A stretch of DNA of 64,000 bases, from positions 186,001 through 250,000 of the forward strand of contig JAGFNW010000010.1 of NCBI GenBank assembly GCA_017592665.1. Reading direction: 5' to 3'. The translations under genes and the position numbers were made by a program. The notes under the pieces were generated by a model. The model saw nothing but the letters and a program-made list of their open reading frames with translations. It had not been told where the DNA came from and did no database searches. Below, one piece after another: positions 51,347 to 60,400 of this stretch (position 1 is the stretch's first letter; each line of letters begins with the position of its first letter). This DNA comes from Streptosporangiaceae bacterium NEAU-GS5 (GTDB taxonomy: Bacteria; Actinomycetota; Actinomycetes; Streptosporangiales; Streptosporangiaceae).

Positions 51347-52522
51347 ATGTCCAGGGTGACAGACCCTTTGGTGCTTCGGATGCGCGAGTTCGGGACGACC
51401 GTGTTCGCGGAGATGACGGCGCTGGCCGCCCGGACCGGGTCGATCAATCTCGGCCAGGGTTTCCCCGACACCGACGGGCCGCCGGCCATGCTGGCCCGCG
51501 CGGCCGAGGCCCTGCGCGGCGGCTGGAATCAGTATCCGCCCGGCCCCGGCGTCCCGGAGCTGCGGCAGGCGGTCTCCTGGCATCGCATGGATCGCTACGG
51601 CCTGGCCTACGACCCCGACGGCGAGATCCTCGTCACGGTCGGGGCCACCGAGGCGATCTCGGCGGCCGTGCTGGCACTCTGCGAGCCGGGCGACGAGGTG
51701 ATCCTTTTCGAGCCCTACTACGACTCCTACTCGGCGTCCGTGGCGCTGGCCGGGGCAGTGCGGAAGCCTGTGCCGCTGCGGATCGCCGAGGGCCGCTTCA
51801 CCTTCGATCCGGACGAGCTGCGCGCCGCCGCCGGCCCGCGCACCCGGGCCATCCTCGTCAACTCGCCGCACAACCCGACGGGCACGGTCTTCACGCGCGA
51901 GGAGCTCGCGGTGATCGCCGACCTCTGCCGCGAGCGCGACATCATCGCGATCACCGACGAGGTGTACGAGCATCTGACCTTCGACGACGTGACGCACATC
52001 CCGCTGGCGACCTTCGAGGGCATGCGCGAGCGGACCGTCATGATCTCCTCGGCCGGCAAGACGTTCAGCGTGACCGGGTGGAAGACCGGATTCGTCTGCG
52101 CGCCCCGGCCGCTGATCACGGCCGTTCAGACGGTCAAGCAGTTCCTGACGTTCACCGCGTCGGCGCCGTGGCAGCTCGCTGTGGCGTACGCGCTCCGCGA
52201 GGAGCTCGGCTGGGTCGAGGGCCTGCGCGCGGAGCTGGAGGGCAAGCGCGACCGGCTGATGGAAGGCCTGGCCAAGGCCGGGTTCGAGGTGTTCCGCCCG
52301 GCCGGGACGTATTTCGTGCAGACCGACATCCGCCCCCTCGGCTTCGACGACGGGCTGACGCTCACCCGCCGCCTTCCCGAGCTCGCCGGCGTGGTCGCCA
52401 TTCCCACACAGGTGTTCTACGACCATCCGGCCATCGGACGGCATCTTGTCCGGTTCGCGTTCTGCAAACGCGACGAAGTCATCAGTGAGGCGGTATCGCG
52501 GCTTTTGTCAGGACTAAGATGA
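51347..52522 (+). CDS. PLP-dependent class I/II aminotransferase
   Basis: A 391-residue fold-type I aminotransferase. INLGQGFPDTDGP and NQYPPGPGVPELRQA are the head of the kynurenine aminotransferase / glutamine transaminase K group. NSPHNPTGTVF and ITDEVYEHLTF bind PLP, and SSAGKTFSVTGWKTGF contains the Schiff-base Lys. It should exchange amino groups of glutamine, methionine or aromatic amino acids with 2-oxo acids. ATG 51347 or GTG 51356 may start it. The omega-amidase-like nitrilase lies just across the divergent membrane gene. Confidence 0.92.
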   Translation: MSRVTDPLVLRMREFGTTVFAEMTALAARTGSINLGQGFPDTDGPPAMLARAAEALRGGWNQYPPGPGVPELRQAVSWHRMDRYGLAYDPDGEILVTVGATEAISAAVLALCEPGDEVILFEPYYDSYSASVALAGAVRKPVPLRIAEGRFTFDPDELRAAAGPRTRAILVNSPHNPTGTVFTREELAVIADLCRERDIIAITDEVYEHLTFDDVTHIPLATFEGMRERTVMISSAGKTFSVTGWKTGFVCAPRPLITAVQTVKQFLTFTASAPWQLAVAYALREELGWVEGLRAELEGKRDRLMEGLAKAGFEVFRPAGTYFVQTDIRPLGFDDGLTLTRRLPELAGVVAIPTQVFYDHPAIGRHLVRFAFCKRDEVISEAVSRLLSGLR

Positions 52523-52580
52523 TCAGCCACAGTTGAGGAACTTAGGACGCAGGTGTCCGCGAGCCCTGGAGGTCTTCGGC

Positions 52581-53414
52581 ATGGCCGAGTCCGGCAATCC
52601 CCTGCCCTGGTCCCCGACTGGCGACCGGTCGCAGTTACGGATCGACACGTCCGTGCCCCACCCGGCCCGCGTGTACGACTACTGGCTGGGCGGCAAGGAC
52701 AACTTCGAGGCGGATCGCCAGGTCGCGGAGGCCGTGATGGCCGCCACCCCCGGCGTGGCCTACGGCGCGCGATCCAACCGGGCCTTCCTCGGCCGGGTCG
52801 TGCGCATGCTGGCCGAGCAGGGCGTCGACCAGTTCCTCGACATCGGCACCGGCATCCCGACGCAGGGCAACACCCACGAGGTGGCCCAGGAGGTCAATCC
52901 GGGCGCCCGGATCGCGTACGTGGACAACGACCCGATCGTGATGGTGCACGCGCGCGCCCTGCTCAAGAGCACGCCGCAGGGCAAGACCACCTACATCGAG
53001 GCCGACCTGCGCGAACCCGAGTCGATCCTGACCCACCCCGACGTCCTCGCCATCCTCGACTTCAGCCGGCCGGTCGCGGTCATCATCATCGGCACGCTCA
53101 TGCACATCCGCGACGAGGACGACCCGTGGGGCAAGGTCAAGCAGTTCACCGACGCCATCACCCCCGGCAGCCACCTGGCCATCAGCCACCTGACCGCCGA
53201 CTTCGAGCCGGAGAAGATGGGCGCGCTTGCCGACAGCTACAACACCGGCCCTCTGCTGATGACCAACCGCACGGGACCGCAGATCGCGCGGTTCTTCGAC
53301 GGCTTCTCGTTCCTGCTGCCGGGCCTCGTTTCGGGGTTCTACTGGCGCAACGAGGAGTCCGTGCCCCCGGAGGCCGTCCACGGCGGCTACTTCGGCGTGG
53401 GCCGCAAGCTCTGA
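52581..53414 (+). CDS. DUF574-type SAM-dependent methyltransferase
   Basis: A 277-residue protein of a family expanded in actinobacteria. PHPARVYDYWLGGKDNFEAD is its hallmark; QFLDIGTGIPTQGNTHEVA is a SAM motif I, and RIAYVDNDPIVMVHARALL, SRPVAVIIIGTLMHI and VSGFYWRNE complete it. The methyl acceptor is unknown for the family. ATG 52581 has GGAGG 8 nt upstream. It lies 58 bp after the aminotransferase and 132 bp before hyuA2, all on one strand. Confidence 0.92.
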   Translation: MAESGNPLPWSPTGDRSQLRIDTSVPHPARVYDYWLGGKDNFEADRQVAEAVMAATPGVAYGARSNRAFLGRVVRMLAEQGVDQFLDIGTGIPTQGNTHEVAQEVNPGARIAYVDNDPIVMVHARALLKSTPQGKTTYIEADLREPESILTHPDVLAILDFSRPVAVIIIGTLMHIRDEDDPWGKVKQFTDAITPGSHLAISHLTADFEPEKMGALADSYNTGPLLMTNRTGPQIARFFDGFSFLLPGLVSGFYWRNEESVPPEAVHGGYFGVGRKL

Positions 53415-53546
53415 AAGCGCTGAAACTTACATCGGGTTTCGCACCCATAATCCATCCCGATCCATCGCGTTTCACCAGATGGGCGGCGATTCTTCGGCAT
53501 ACTCCGCCGGTTCGGGCCGCGGCGGAGGATCGATAGACACTGGAGC

Positions 53547-55571
53547 ATGCCCAGCTACCGCATCGGCGTGGACACCGGAGGGACGTTCACCGACGTCGTC
53601 CTGGTCGACGAGGACACCGGTGAGATCCGTACGACCAAGACCCCGTCGACGCCCGCCAACCCGGCCGACGGCTTCCTCGCCGGGGTCGAGAAGGTCCTCG
53701 CCGGCGCCGAGGGGGTGACCTCGCTCGTCCACGGGACCACGGTCGCGACCAACCAGCTCCTGGAAGACCGGATCGCCGACCTCGGGTTCGTCGCGACCGA
53801 GGGCTTCGAGTTCATCCTGGAGATCGCGCGGCAGAGCGTCCCCGACGGCTACGGGAACTCGTACTTCTGGGTCAAGCCGCCGCGGATCGTCCCGGTGCAC
53901 CGGGTGCGGACGGTCGGCGGGCGGCTCGACCATCGGGGCGCCGAGATCAGGCCGTTCGACGAGGCCGGTGCGGCCGAGGTCGCGCGCTGGTTCCGCGAGC
54001 AGGGCGTCACCGCGATCGGCGTCTGCTTCCTGCACGCGTACGCGAACCCGGATCACGAGCTGCGGATGCGCGACGTGCTGGCCCGCGAGCATCCCGACGC
54101 CGTGGTGTCCCTGTCGAGCGACGTGCTGCGCGAATATCGCGAATACGAGCGGTCGGTCACCACGCTCGTGGACGCCGCCGTGAAGCCGACCATGCGCCGC
54201 TACATCGCCAACCTCTCGGGCCGCCTCGACCAGGGCTTCTCGGTCATGAAGAGCAACGGCGGCGTGCTGTCGGCCACCGAGGTGGTCCACCAGCCGATCA
54301 CCACGGTGCTGTCGGGGCCGGCCGCGGGCGCGCTCGGCGCGGCGCTGGTCGCCCAGGTGTCCGGCCACCCCTCGGTGATCACCCTGGACGGCGGGGGCAC
54401 CTCGACGGACGTGGCCGTGGTCCTCGACGGCGAGCCGTCGCTGACCACCGAGGGCACGATCGGCCGCTACCCCTGCAAGATCCCGATGATCGACATCGTG
54501 ACCGTGGGGGCGGGCGGCGGGTCGATCGCCTGGATCTCTCCCGAGGGCACGCTGAAGGTGGGCCCGCGCTCGGCGGGCGCCGACCCTGGGCCGCTGTGCT
54601 ACGCCCGGGGCGGCTCGGAGGTCACGGTCACCGACGCGCACGTCGTGCTCGGCCGGGTGCCGCCGCACCTGCTCGGCGGCGAGATCCCGCTGGACGTCGC
54701 GGCCGCGCGCGCCGGTGTCCACGAGCTCGCCGCCAAGCTGGGCCTCGAGCCCGAGCGCTGCGCCACCGGGATCCTGGAGATCAGCGCCTGGAATCAGGCC
54801 AACGCCATCCGGCAGATCACCGTGAAGCGCGGCCTCGACGTGCGCGACTTCCCGATGGTCGCGTTCGGCGGTTCGGGGCCGCTGCTGGTCTGCCGGCTGA
54901 TCGACATCCTGGGCCTGCCGGCCGTGCTCGTGCCCCCCAATCCGGGCAACGTCTCCGCGTTCGGCCTGCTCACGGTCGATGTCAAAAATGACTACGTACG
55001 CACCCAGGTCACGAAAAATCCGTCGATCGAGATGCTTGCCGGGATTTTTGGCGAACTGGAGGCGCAGGCGGCGGACGCGCTCGACCGTGAGGGCTTTCGC
55101 GAGCATGTCTACGCGCGAAGCGCCGACCTGCGTTACTACGGCCAGGCGTACGAGGTCCGCGTGCCCGCGCCCGAGGGCGCCCTCGACGCCGGCTGGATCG
55201 CCGCGGTGACCGGCCGCTTCCACGAGGCGCACGAGAAGCTGTACGGCTACGGCTACCGCGACGACCCCCGGCACGCGGTCGAATGGGTCAACCTCCGGGT
55301 CTCCGGCATCGGCCCCATCACCCGCCCGGCCATCCCCGAATGCCCGCCCCCCACCGGGCAGGTCCGCCCGGTCACCACCCGGCAGGCCTACTTCGAAGAG
55401 GGCGGCTGGGCCGGCGCGCCCGTCTACCGCCGTGCCGACCTGCGCCGCGGCGACGTCGTACACGGCCCGGCCGTCATCGAGGAGTACGGCTCGACGCTGC
55501 CGATCCACCCCGGCTTCGCGGCCGAATGCGACGCCCACGCCAACCTCGTCGTCACGAAGGAGACCCGGTGA
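53547..55571 (+). CDS. Hydantoinase/oxoprolinase A subunit (HyuA2)
   Basis: A 674-residue ATPase subunit paralogous to HyuA1. RIGVDTGGTFTDVVLVDED, SLVHGTTVATNQLLEDR, LDGGGTSTDVAVVLDGEPS and DIVTVGAGGGSIAW are the conserved nucleotide motifs. Sequence outside these motifs differs widely from HyuA1, implying a different substrate. With HyuB2 it should hydrolyse or carboxylate a cyclic amide or ketone using ATP. GGAG lies just before the ATG. The hyuB2 start GTG overlaps its stop as GTGA. Confidence 0.93.
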   Translation: MPSYRIGVDTGGTFTDVVLVDEDTGEIRTTKTPSTPANPADGFLAGVEKVLAGAEGVTSLVHGTTVATNQLLEDRIADLGFVATEGFEFILEIARQSVPDGYGNSYFWVKPPRIVPVHRVRTVGGRLDHRGAEIRPFDEAGAAEVARWFREQGVTAIGVCFLHAYANPDHELRMRDVLAREHPDAVVSLSSDVLREYREYERSVTTLVDAAVKPTMRRYIANLSGRLDQGFSVMKSNGGVLSATEVVHQPITTVLSGPAAGALGAALVAQVSGHPSVITLDGGGTSTDVAVVLDGEPSLTTEGTIGRYPCKIPMIDIVTVGAGGGSIAWISPEGTLKVGPRSAGADPGPLCYARGGSEVTVTDAHVVLGRVPPHLLGGEIPLDVAAARAGVHELAAKLGLEPERCATGILEISAWNQANAIRQITVKRGLDVRDFPMVAFGGSGPLLVCRLIDILGLPAVLVPPNPGNVSAFGLLTVDVKNDYVRTQVTKNPSIEMLAGIFGELEAQAADALDREGFREHVYARSADLRYYGQAYEVRVPAPEGALDAGWIAAVTGRFHEAHEKLYGYGYRDDPRHAVEWVNLRVSGIGPITRPAIPECPPPTGQVRPVTTRQAYFEEGGWAGAPVYRRADLRRGDVVHGPAVIEEYGSTLPIHPGFAAECDAHANLVVTKETR

Positions 55572-57367
55572 AGGCCGACCCGGTGCTGGTGGAGATCGTC
55601 GAGGGCACGCTCGCGTCGGTCGAGAAGGAGGTGGAGACCGCCATCGCGCGTACGGCCCGCTCGCCGATGATCCGCGACGCGCACGACTTCCGCGCGGGCA
55701 TCCACGACGTGCGGCTGCGCAAGCTCACAGGGCGGTCCTATTCGGCGCTGGTCCAGCCGGTGGTCCGCGACTTCCCGGCCGAGACCATGCGCCCGGGCGA
55801 CGTGTTCTTCCACAACGACGTCTACCTGTCCGAAGGCGGCATCGGCCACCTGCCCGACCTCTGCGTGACCGTGCCGGTCTTCCACGACGGGCACGTGGTC
55901 GCGTTCGTCCAGGCCTTCGGCCACCACGACGACATCGGCGGGGCCGTGCCCGGGTCGATGCCCTCGCACGCGCGCAGCGTGTTCGAGGAGGGCCTGATGG
56001 TCCCGCCGATCAGGCTGTGGGATCAGGGCGTGCCCAACCAGGCGGCGCTGCGGATCATGACGCGCAACTCGCGGATGCCCGACTCGCTCGCGGGCGACCT
56101 CGACGCCGAGTGCTCGGCCTGCCTCATGGGCGCCCGGCGGCTCGGCGAGCTGTTCGACCGCTACGGCCGGGCCGCCGTCGAGGCCTGCTTCGACGCGATC
56201 ATCTCCAAGACGACCGATACGTTCCGCCGAGAGCTGCTCGCCAAGATCCCCGAGGGGACGTACGTCTGGGAGGACTACGCCGAGCACGACGGCGTGGACG
56301 AGCCGCGGCTGCACGCCCAGCGGATCACGCTCACCGTCGACCACTCCCGCCAGGCGCCGCTCACGATCGACTTCACGGGCACGTCGCCGCAGGCCAAGGG
56401 CCCCATCAACCATGCCGGCGACTACGCGGGCGGGGTGTTCCTGAAGAAGTGGCTGGCGCCCATCCTGCGCAACCTCGCCGACACGCCGGAGCGGATGGCC
56501 GAGCTCGACGTCAACGAGGGCGTGGTGCCGCTCATCGAGATGCGCTTCCCCGAGCGGGGGACGCTGCTGACGCCGATCTTCCCGGCGCCGACCAACGCCC
56601 GCACGTTCGTCATATTGCGCCTGCTCGGGGTGCTGGCCGGCGTGCTGGCCAAGGCCACCGGCGGCCGCATGCCGGCCGACCAGGAGACCATCCGCTACAC
56701 CGGGGTCTACGGCGAGTCCGACGACGGCCCCTACCTCATGCGGGAGGTCCTCGGCGGCGGCTCGGGCGGCCGGTGGTACGCCGACGGGGAGGACACGATC
56801 CACGTCGTGCCCGACTCCCGCAACATACCGGCCGAGTTCGCCGAATCCCGCTGGCCGTTCGTGGTCGAGCGGCTGGGCCTCGCCGTCGACAGCGGCGGCC
56901 CCGGGCGCTACCGGGGCGGCCTCGGCTACGACAAGCACATCCGGATGCTGCGCGACGCCTCGTTCATGTCGATCGCCGACCGGTCGATCCTGTCGTGCTG
57001 GGGCGTCAACGGCGGCCGCGCCGGACGGCCCTTCCTGGTCACCGTGAACGGCGTCGAGCAGGAAGGGCTCGTGGACGACTTCCCGGTCAAGGCCGGGCAG
57101 ATCGTACGGATCCGCACGACGGGGGGTGGCGGGTGGGGACATCCGTACGACCGTCCGGCGGACGAAGTCCAGGCCGACGTGCGCGATGGCAAGGTCTCCC
57201 CCGAGGCCGCCCGCGCCGACTACGGCGTCGTCCTGTCCTCCGATCTGACCGTCGACGAGGAGGCCACCGCGCAGCTTCGCGAGAACCGCCCGCCCGACCA
57301 CTTCTTCGACCGCGGCCCCGGCTACCCCCGCCTCTCCGGCGGCCACGACCACGCCGACGTCGACTGA
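55568..57367 (+). CDS. Hydantoinase/oxoprolinase B subunit (HyuB2)
   Basis: A 599-residue HyuB-type subunit, 69 residues longer than HyuB1. AIARTARSPMIRDAHDFRAG, PGDVFFHNDVYLSEGGIGHL, AFGHHDDIGGAVPGSMP and TIDFTGTSPQAKGPINHAG are family motifs, and TTGGGGWGHPYDRP closes the conserved part, followed by a charged tail (RENRPPDHFFDRGPGY) typical of acetone-carboxylase/HyuB relatives. GTG 55568 overlaps the hyuA2 stop. A hairpin terminator follows. Confidence 0.93.
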   Translation: MKADPVLVEIVEGTLASVEKEVETAIARTARSPMIRDAHDFRAGIHDVRLRKLTGRSYSALVQPVVRDFPAETMRPGDVFFHNDVYLSEGGIGHLPDLCVTVPVFHDGHVVAFVQAFGHHDDIGGAVPGSMPSHARSVFEEGLMVPPIRLWDQGVPNQAALRIMTRNSRMPDSLAGDLDAECSACLMGARRLGELFDRYGRAAVEACFDAIISKTTDTFRRELLAKIPEGTYVWEDYAEHDGVDEPRLHAQRITLTVDHSRQAPLTIDFTGTSPQAKGPINHAGDYAGGVFLKKWLAPILRNLADTPERMAELDVNEGVVPLIEMRFPERGTLLTPIFPAPTNARTFVILRLLGVLAGVLAKATGGRMPADQETIRYTGVYGESDDGPYLMREVLGGGSGGRWYADGEDTIHVVPDSRNIPAEFAESRWPFVVERLGLAVDSGGPGRYRGGLGYDKHIRMLRDASFMSIADRSILSCWGVNGGRAGRPFLVTVNGVEQEGLVDDFPVKAGQIVRIRTTGGGGWGHPYDRPADEVQADVRDGKVSPEAARADYGVVLSSDLTVDEEATAQLRENRPPDHFFDRGPGYPRLSGGHDHADVD

Positions 57368-57371
57368 CGTC

Positions 57372-57406
57372 GCGGGCAGGCGGCCGGGGAACGGCCACCT
57401 GCCCGC
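57372..57406. terminator. Bidirectional terminator, 15-bp stem
   Basis: GCGGGCAGGCGGCCG pairs with CGGCCACCTGCCCGC (one C-A mismatch) around loop GGGAA, between convergent hyuB2 and the RHS gene. Confidence 0.8.
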
Positions 57407-57413
57407 AGGACGG

Positions 57414-60400
57414 TCAGAGGCTTGCGGTGAAGGGGAGCCGCCAGAGGCTGCCGGTGGAGTTGCTCCAAAGGGAGGCCATCATCCAGCCCATGGTCTGGCG
57501 TCCGACGCCGACGAGGTTCTGGGTGGCGACGGCGTTCCGCATGTAGGAGAGCCCCTTCGCGGCGTCGTAGTCGATCTTCGCGCCGGTCACCGGGTTGGTG
57601 ACCGGGCGGCGTAATCCTGGTCCGGCCAGCTTCACTCCGGCGACGTCGACGCCGATGTGGAGGGCGTCGGCCGCGCACCGGCCGATGCTGGGATTGCTCA
57701 CGCAGTCGTAGGTGTTGGCGATCGCGCTCAATCCGATGGTGAGGGCGCCCGCGACGGCGCACGCGCCGCCCGTCGACACGATGCAGACGGCGAAGCCGGC
57801 GACCGACAGGACCGTGCCCCAGTTGTTGTAGACGTAGTTGGCGGCCTTTCCGACGGCTTCGGCGCCCTTGACGATCCCGTGGCCCACGTTGGACAGGCCG
57901 CGGCCGACGCACCCCCAGAAGCCGTGGCAGCCGTCGTCCTCCTTCGGCTCGGGGGCGGCGGGCTTGGTGTACTCGTGCGGGTCGGCGCCGGAGCCGAAGT
58001 CGTGATGCTGCTCGCGGTGCAGCCAGCGGTAGTAGCCGGCGTCGCGGGCGCCGTCCTGTGACGCGCGGTCGTGGTTCCAGGCGCGTTTGGTCGCGGCCGC
58101 CCGGGCCTTCCGAGCCGCCACGATCCTGGCGTACGCGCGCTGCTGGTAGACCTGCGCCTTGGCCGGGTTGCTGGTCCACGCCTCGCCGTTGTAGGCGCAG
58201 CCGTCGCCCTGCCCGCAGTCGAAGCGCAGCCCGCTGGGATCGCTGAACGTGGCCGGGCTGTTGTTGCCGTAGGCGTACGCGTTGAGCTGCTGCGGGTCGT
58301 TCGTGTCGATGACGGGGTCGACGGACAGGAACCGGCCCTGGAGGGGGTCGTATTCGCGGGCCCCGAGTTGTATCAGGCCGCTCGGATCGCCGGTGCCGCC
58401 GACGAAGCCCTTGTCTCCGGGCCATGCGGCCGGCTGCGTGCCACGGGCGTTGCCGAAGGGGTCGAGCCGGCGGATGGAGACCGCCTCCGTGGAGGCGTCG
58501 ATGGCGGTCACGGCGGTGCCGTGCGCGTCGGAGCCGAGCCACGACAGGCCCGCCCGCGTGCGCACGGCGACGGTCTGGCCTCCGTGAACGTAGTAGCGGG
58601 TGCCGGTCACCGCCCCGGCCGCCCGGTCGAAGCGGATCTCCTGGTTGCCCAGGTAGACGGTGGTTCCGGTGGTGTCGTGGCGGAGCAGTCGCTGACCGGC
58701 GGCGTCGTAGGCGAACCGGGTGGTGCCGCCGCCGTCGGTGAGGCTCTCGAGGTGGCCCTGGGTGTCCCAGGTGAGCCGCTGCGCGCCTCGGGTGGTCGTG
58801 TTCCCGGCCGCGTCGTAGGCGTAGGTCTGGGCGGCGAAGTCGGTGACGGCGTGCGGGCGCGCGACCCCGTCGCCGGAGATCGGGTAGGCGTAGCTCTTCG
58901 TCGTGTCTCCGCTTGTGGCGTGCAGGGTCTGGCTGCGGCGGTTGCCGATCAGGTCGTAGGTGAAGGACTGCCAGTACGGCGCCGGCCCGCCGAGCGCGGC
59001 GGCCGAGGGATCGGCCTCACAGTCGCCGCCAGGCGTCCACGCGTCCGTCAGGCGGCGCAGATAGTCGTAGTGGAAGCACTGCGTGTCCGCGGTCCGGTCA
59101 AGCGTCCGGTCGGCGACCGAGGTGACGTTTCCGGCCGCGTCGTAGCCGTAGCGCAGGTCGGTCTGCATGGGGTGGGCGACCTCGGCGTCCACGATGTAGC
59201 GGTCGAGGCGGCGCAGGTCAGGGTCGTAGTAGGACGACAGCCAGGCCCGCTTGGTCCCGGCGCCGAGCTGGACCCGCTGCTGCTCCCCATAGCGGGTGTA
59301 GCTGGTCTGCGAGGCGTATTCGACCGTGCTGCCGTCCGGACCGCCCGAGGTGGTCAGCGGCCGCCCGGCCTCGTCGTAGGTGTGCAATACGGTCTCGGCG
59401 TACAGGCCGGTCGCCAACGGATCGCCGAGCGCCGGGTACGTCTCGGACGCGACGCTCCCGTCCGGGTTGTAGACGAACGATGTCCGATATGTCCCGGCCA
59501 CCGGCTCCTCCGCCAGCCCCGAGACGGCGGGCACGGTGATCGACGTGGCGGCCGGCTGATAGAGGGCCGTGTAGGCGAGCACCCGGCTGACGTACGCGTT
59601 GCCGTCGGCGTCGTAGCTGGTCGTGGTGGCCGGCCTGCCGACACCCCACGGCACGGTGTCATAGGTCCACTGGGTGAGCAGCCGTCCCGTGGCGCTGCCT
59701 TCGCGCATCGACAGGGGACGCCCGTCCTCGTCGTAGTCGTAGGCGAGGACCTTGCCGCGGGCGTCGGTCCGGGTCGTGACCTGGCCGGCGTCGTCATAGG
59801 TGGCGGTGACCAGGCCCTTGTCCGGGTCGTTGGTGGAGGTGACCCGGCCGCGCAGGTCGTGGCCGTAGCGCCAGACGTTTCCGGCCGGGTCGGTCAGCGC
59901 GGCCAGGTCGCCCTCGGGAGTGTAGGCGTAGCGCGTGGTGTCGGCCGCTCCGGACGGCTGTCCGCCCCGGTATTGGTCCAGCTCGACGGTCTGCCCGCGT
60001 GCGTCGGTGACCGTGGTCGTGGCGGTGCCACCGCCGGGCGGGTCGACGCTCACCCGCTCTCCGTCGTACGTGGTGGTCGTCCGCCACTTCTCGGTCGAAC
60101 CGGCCATCACGATGGCGGCGACCGCGCGGTCGGCGCCGTCGAAGCGGGTCAGGGTATGGCTGGGGATCTCGGCGTCGGCGGCCTCCCACAGCTTGGCGTC
60201 CACCGCGGCGTCGTTGAAGTAGGGCTGGGTGACCTTGTAGGCGCGGCCGTGGGTGTCGTAGCGGATGTCGGTGATCAGCCGGCCGCCGCCGGCGGCCGGC
60301 TCCTGGCGCTGGCGCGCGCGCAGCAGCCCGTCGTAGACGGTGGTGCCGGTCACGTAGTGGCCGTTGGCGCCGATCCTGCTCGTGGTCACCGCGGTCGGCG

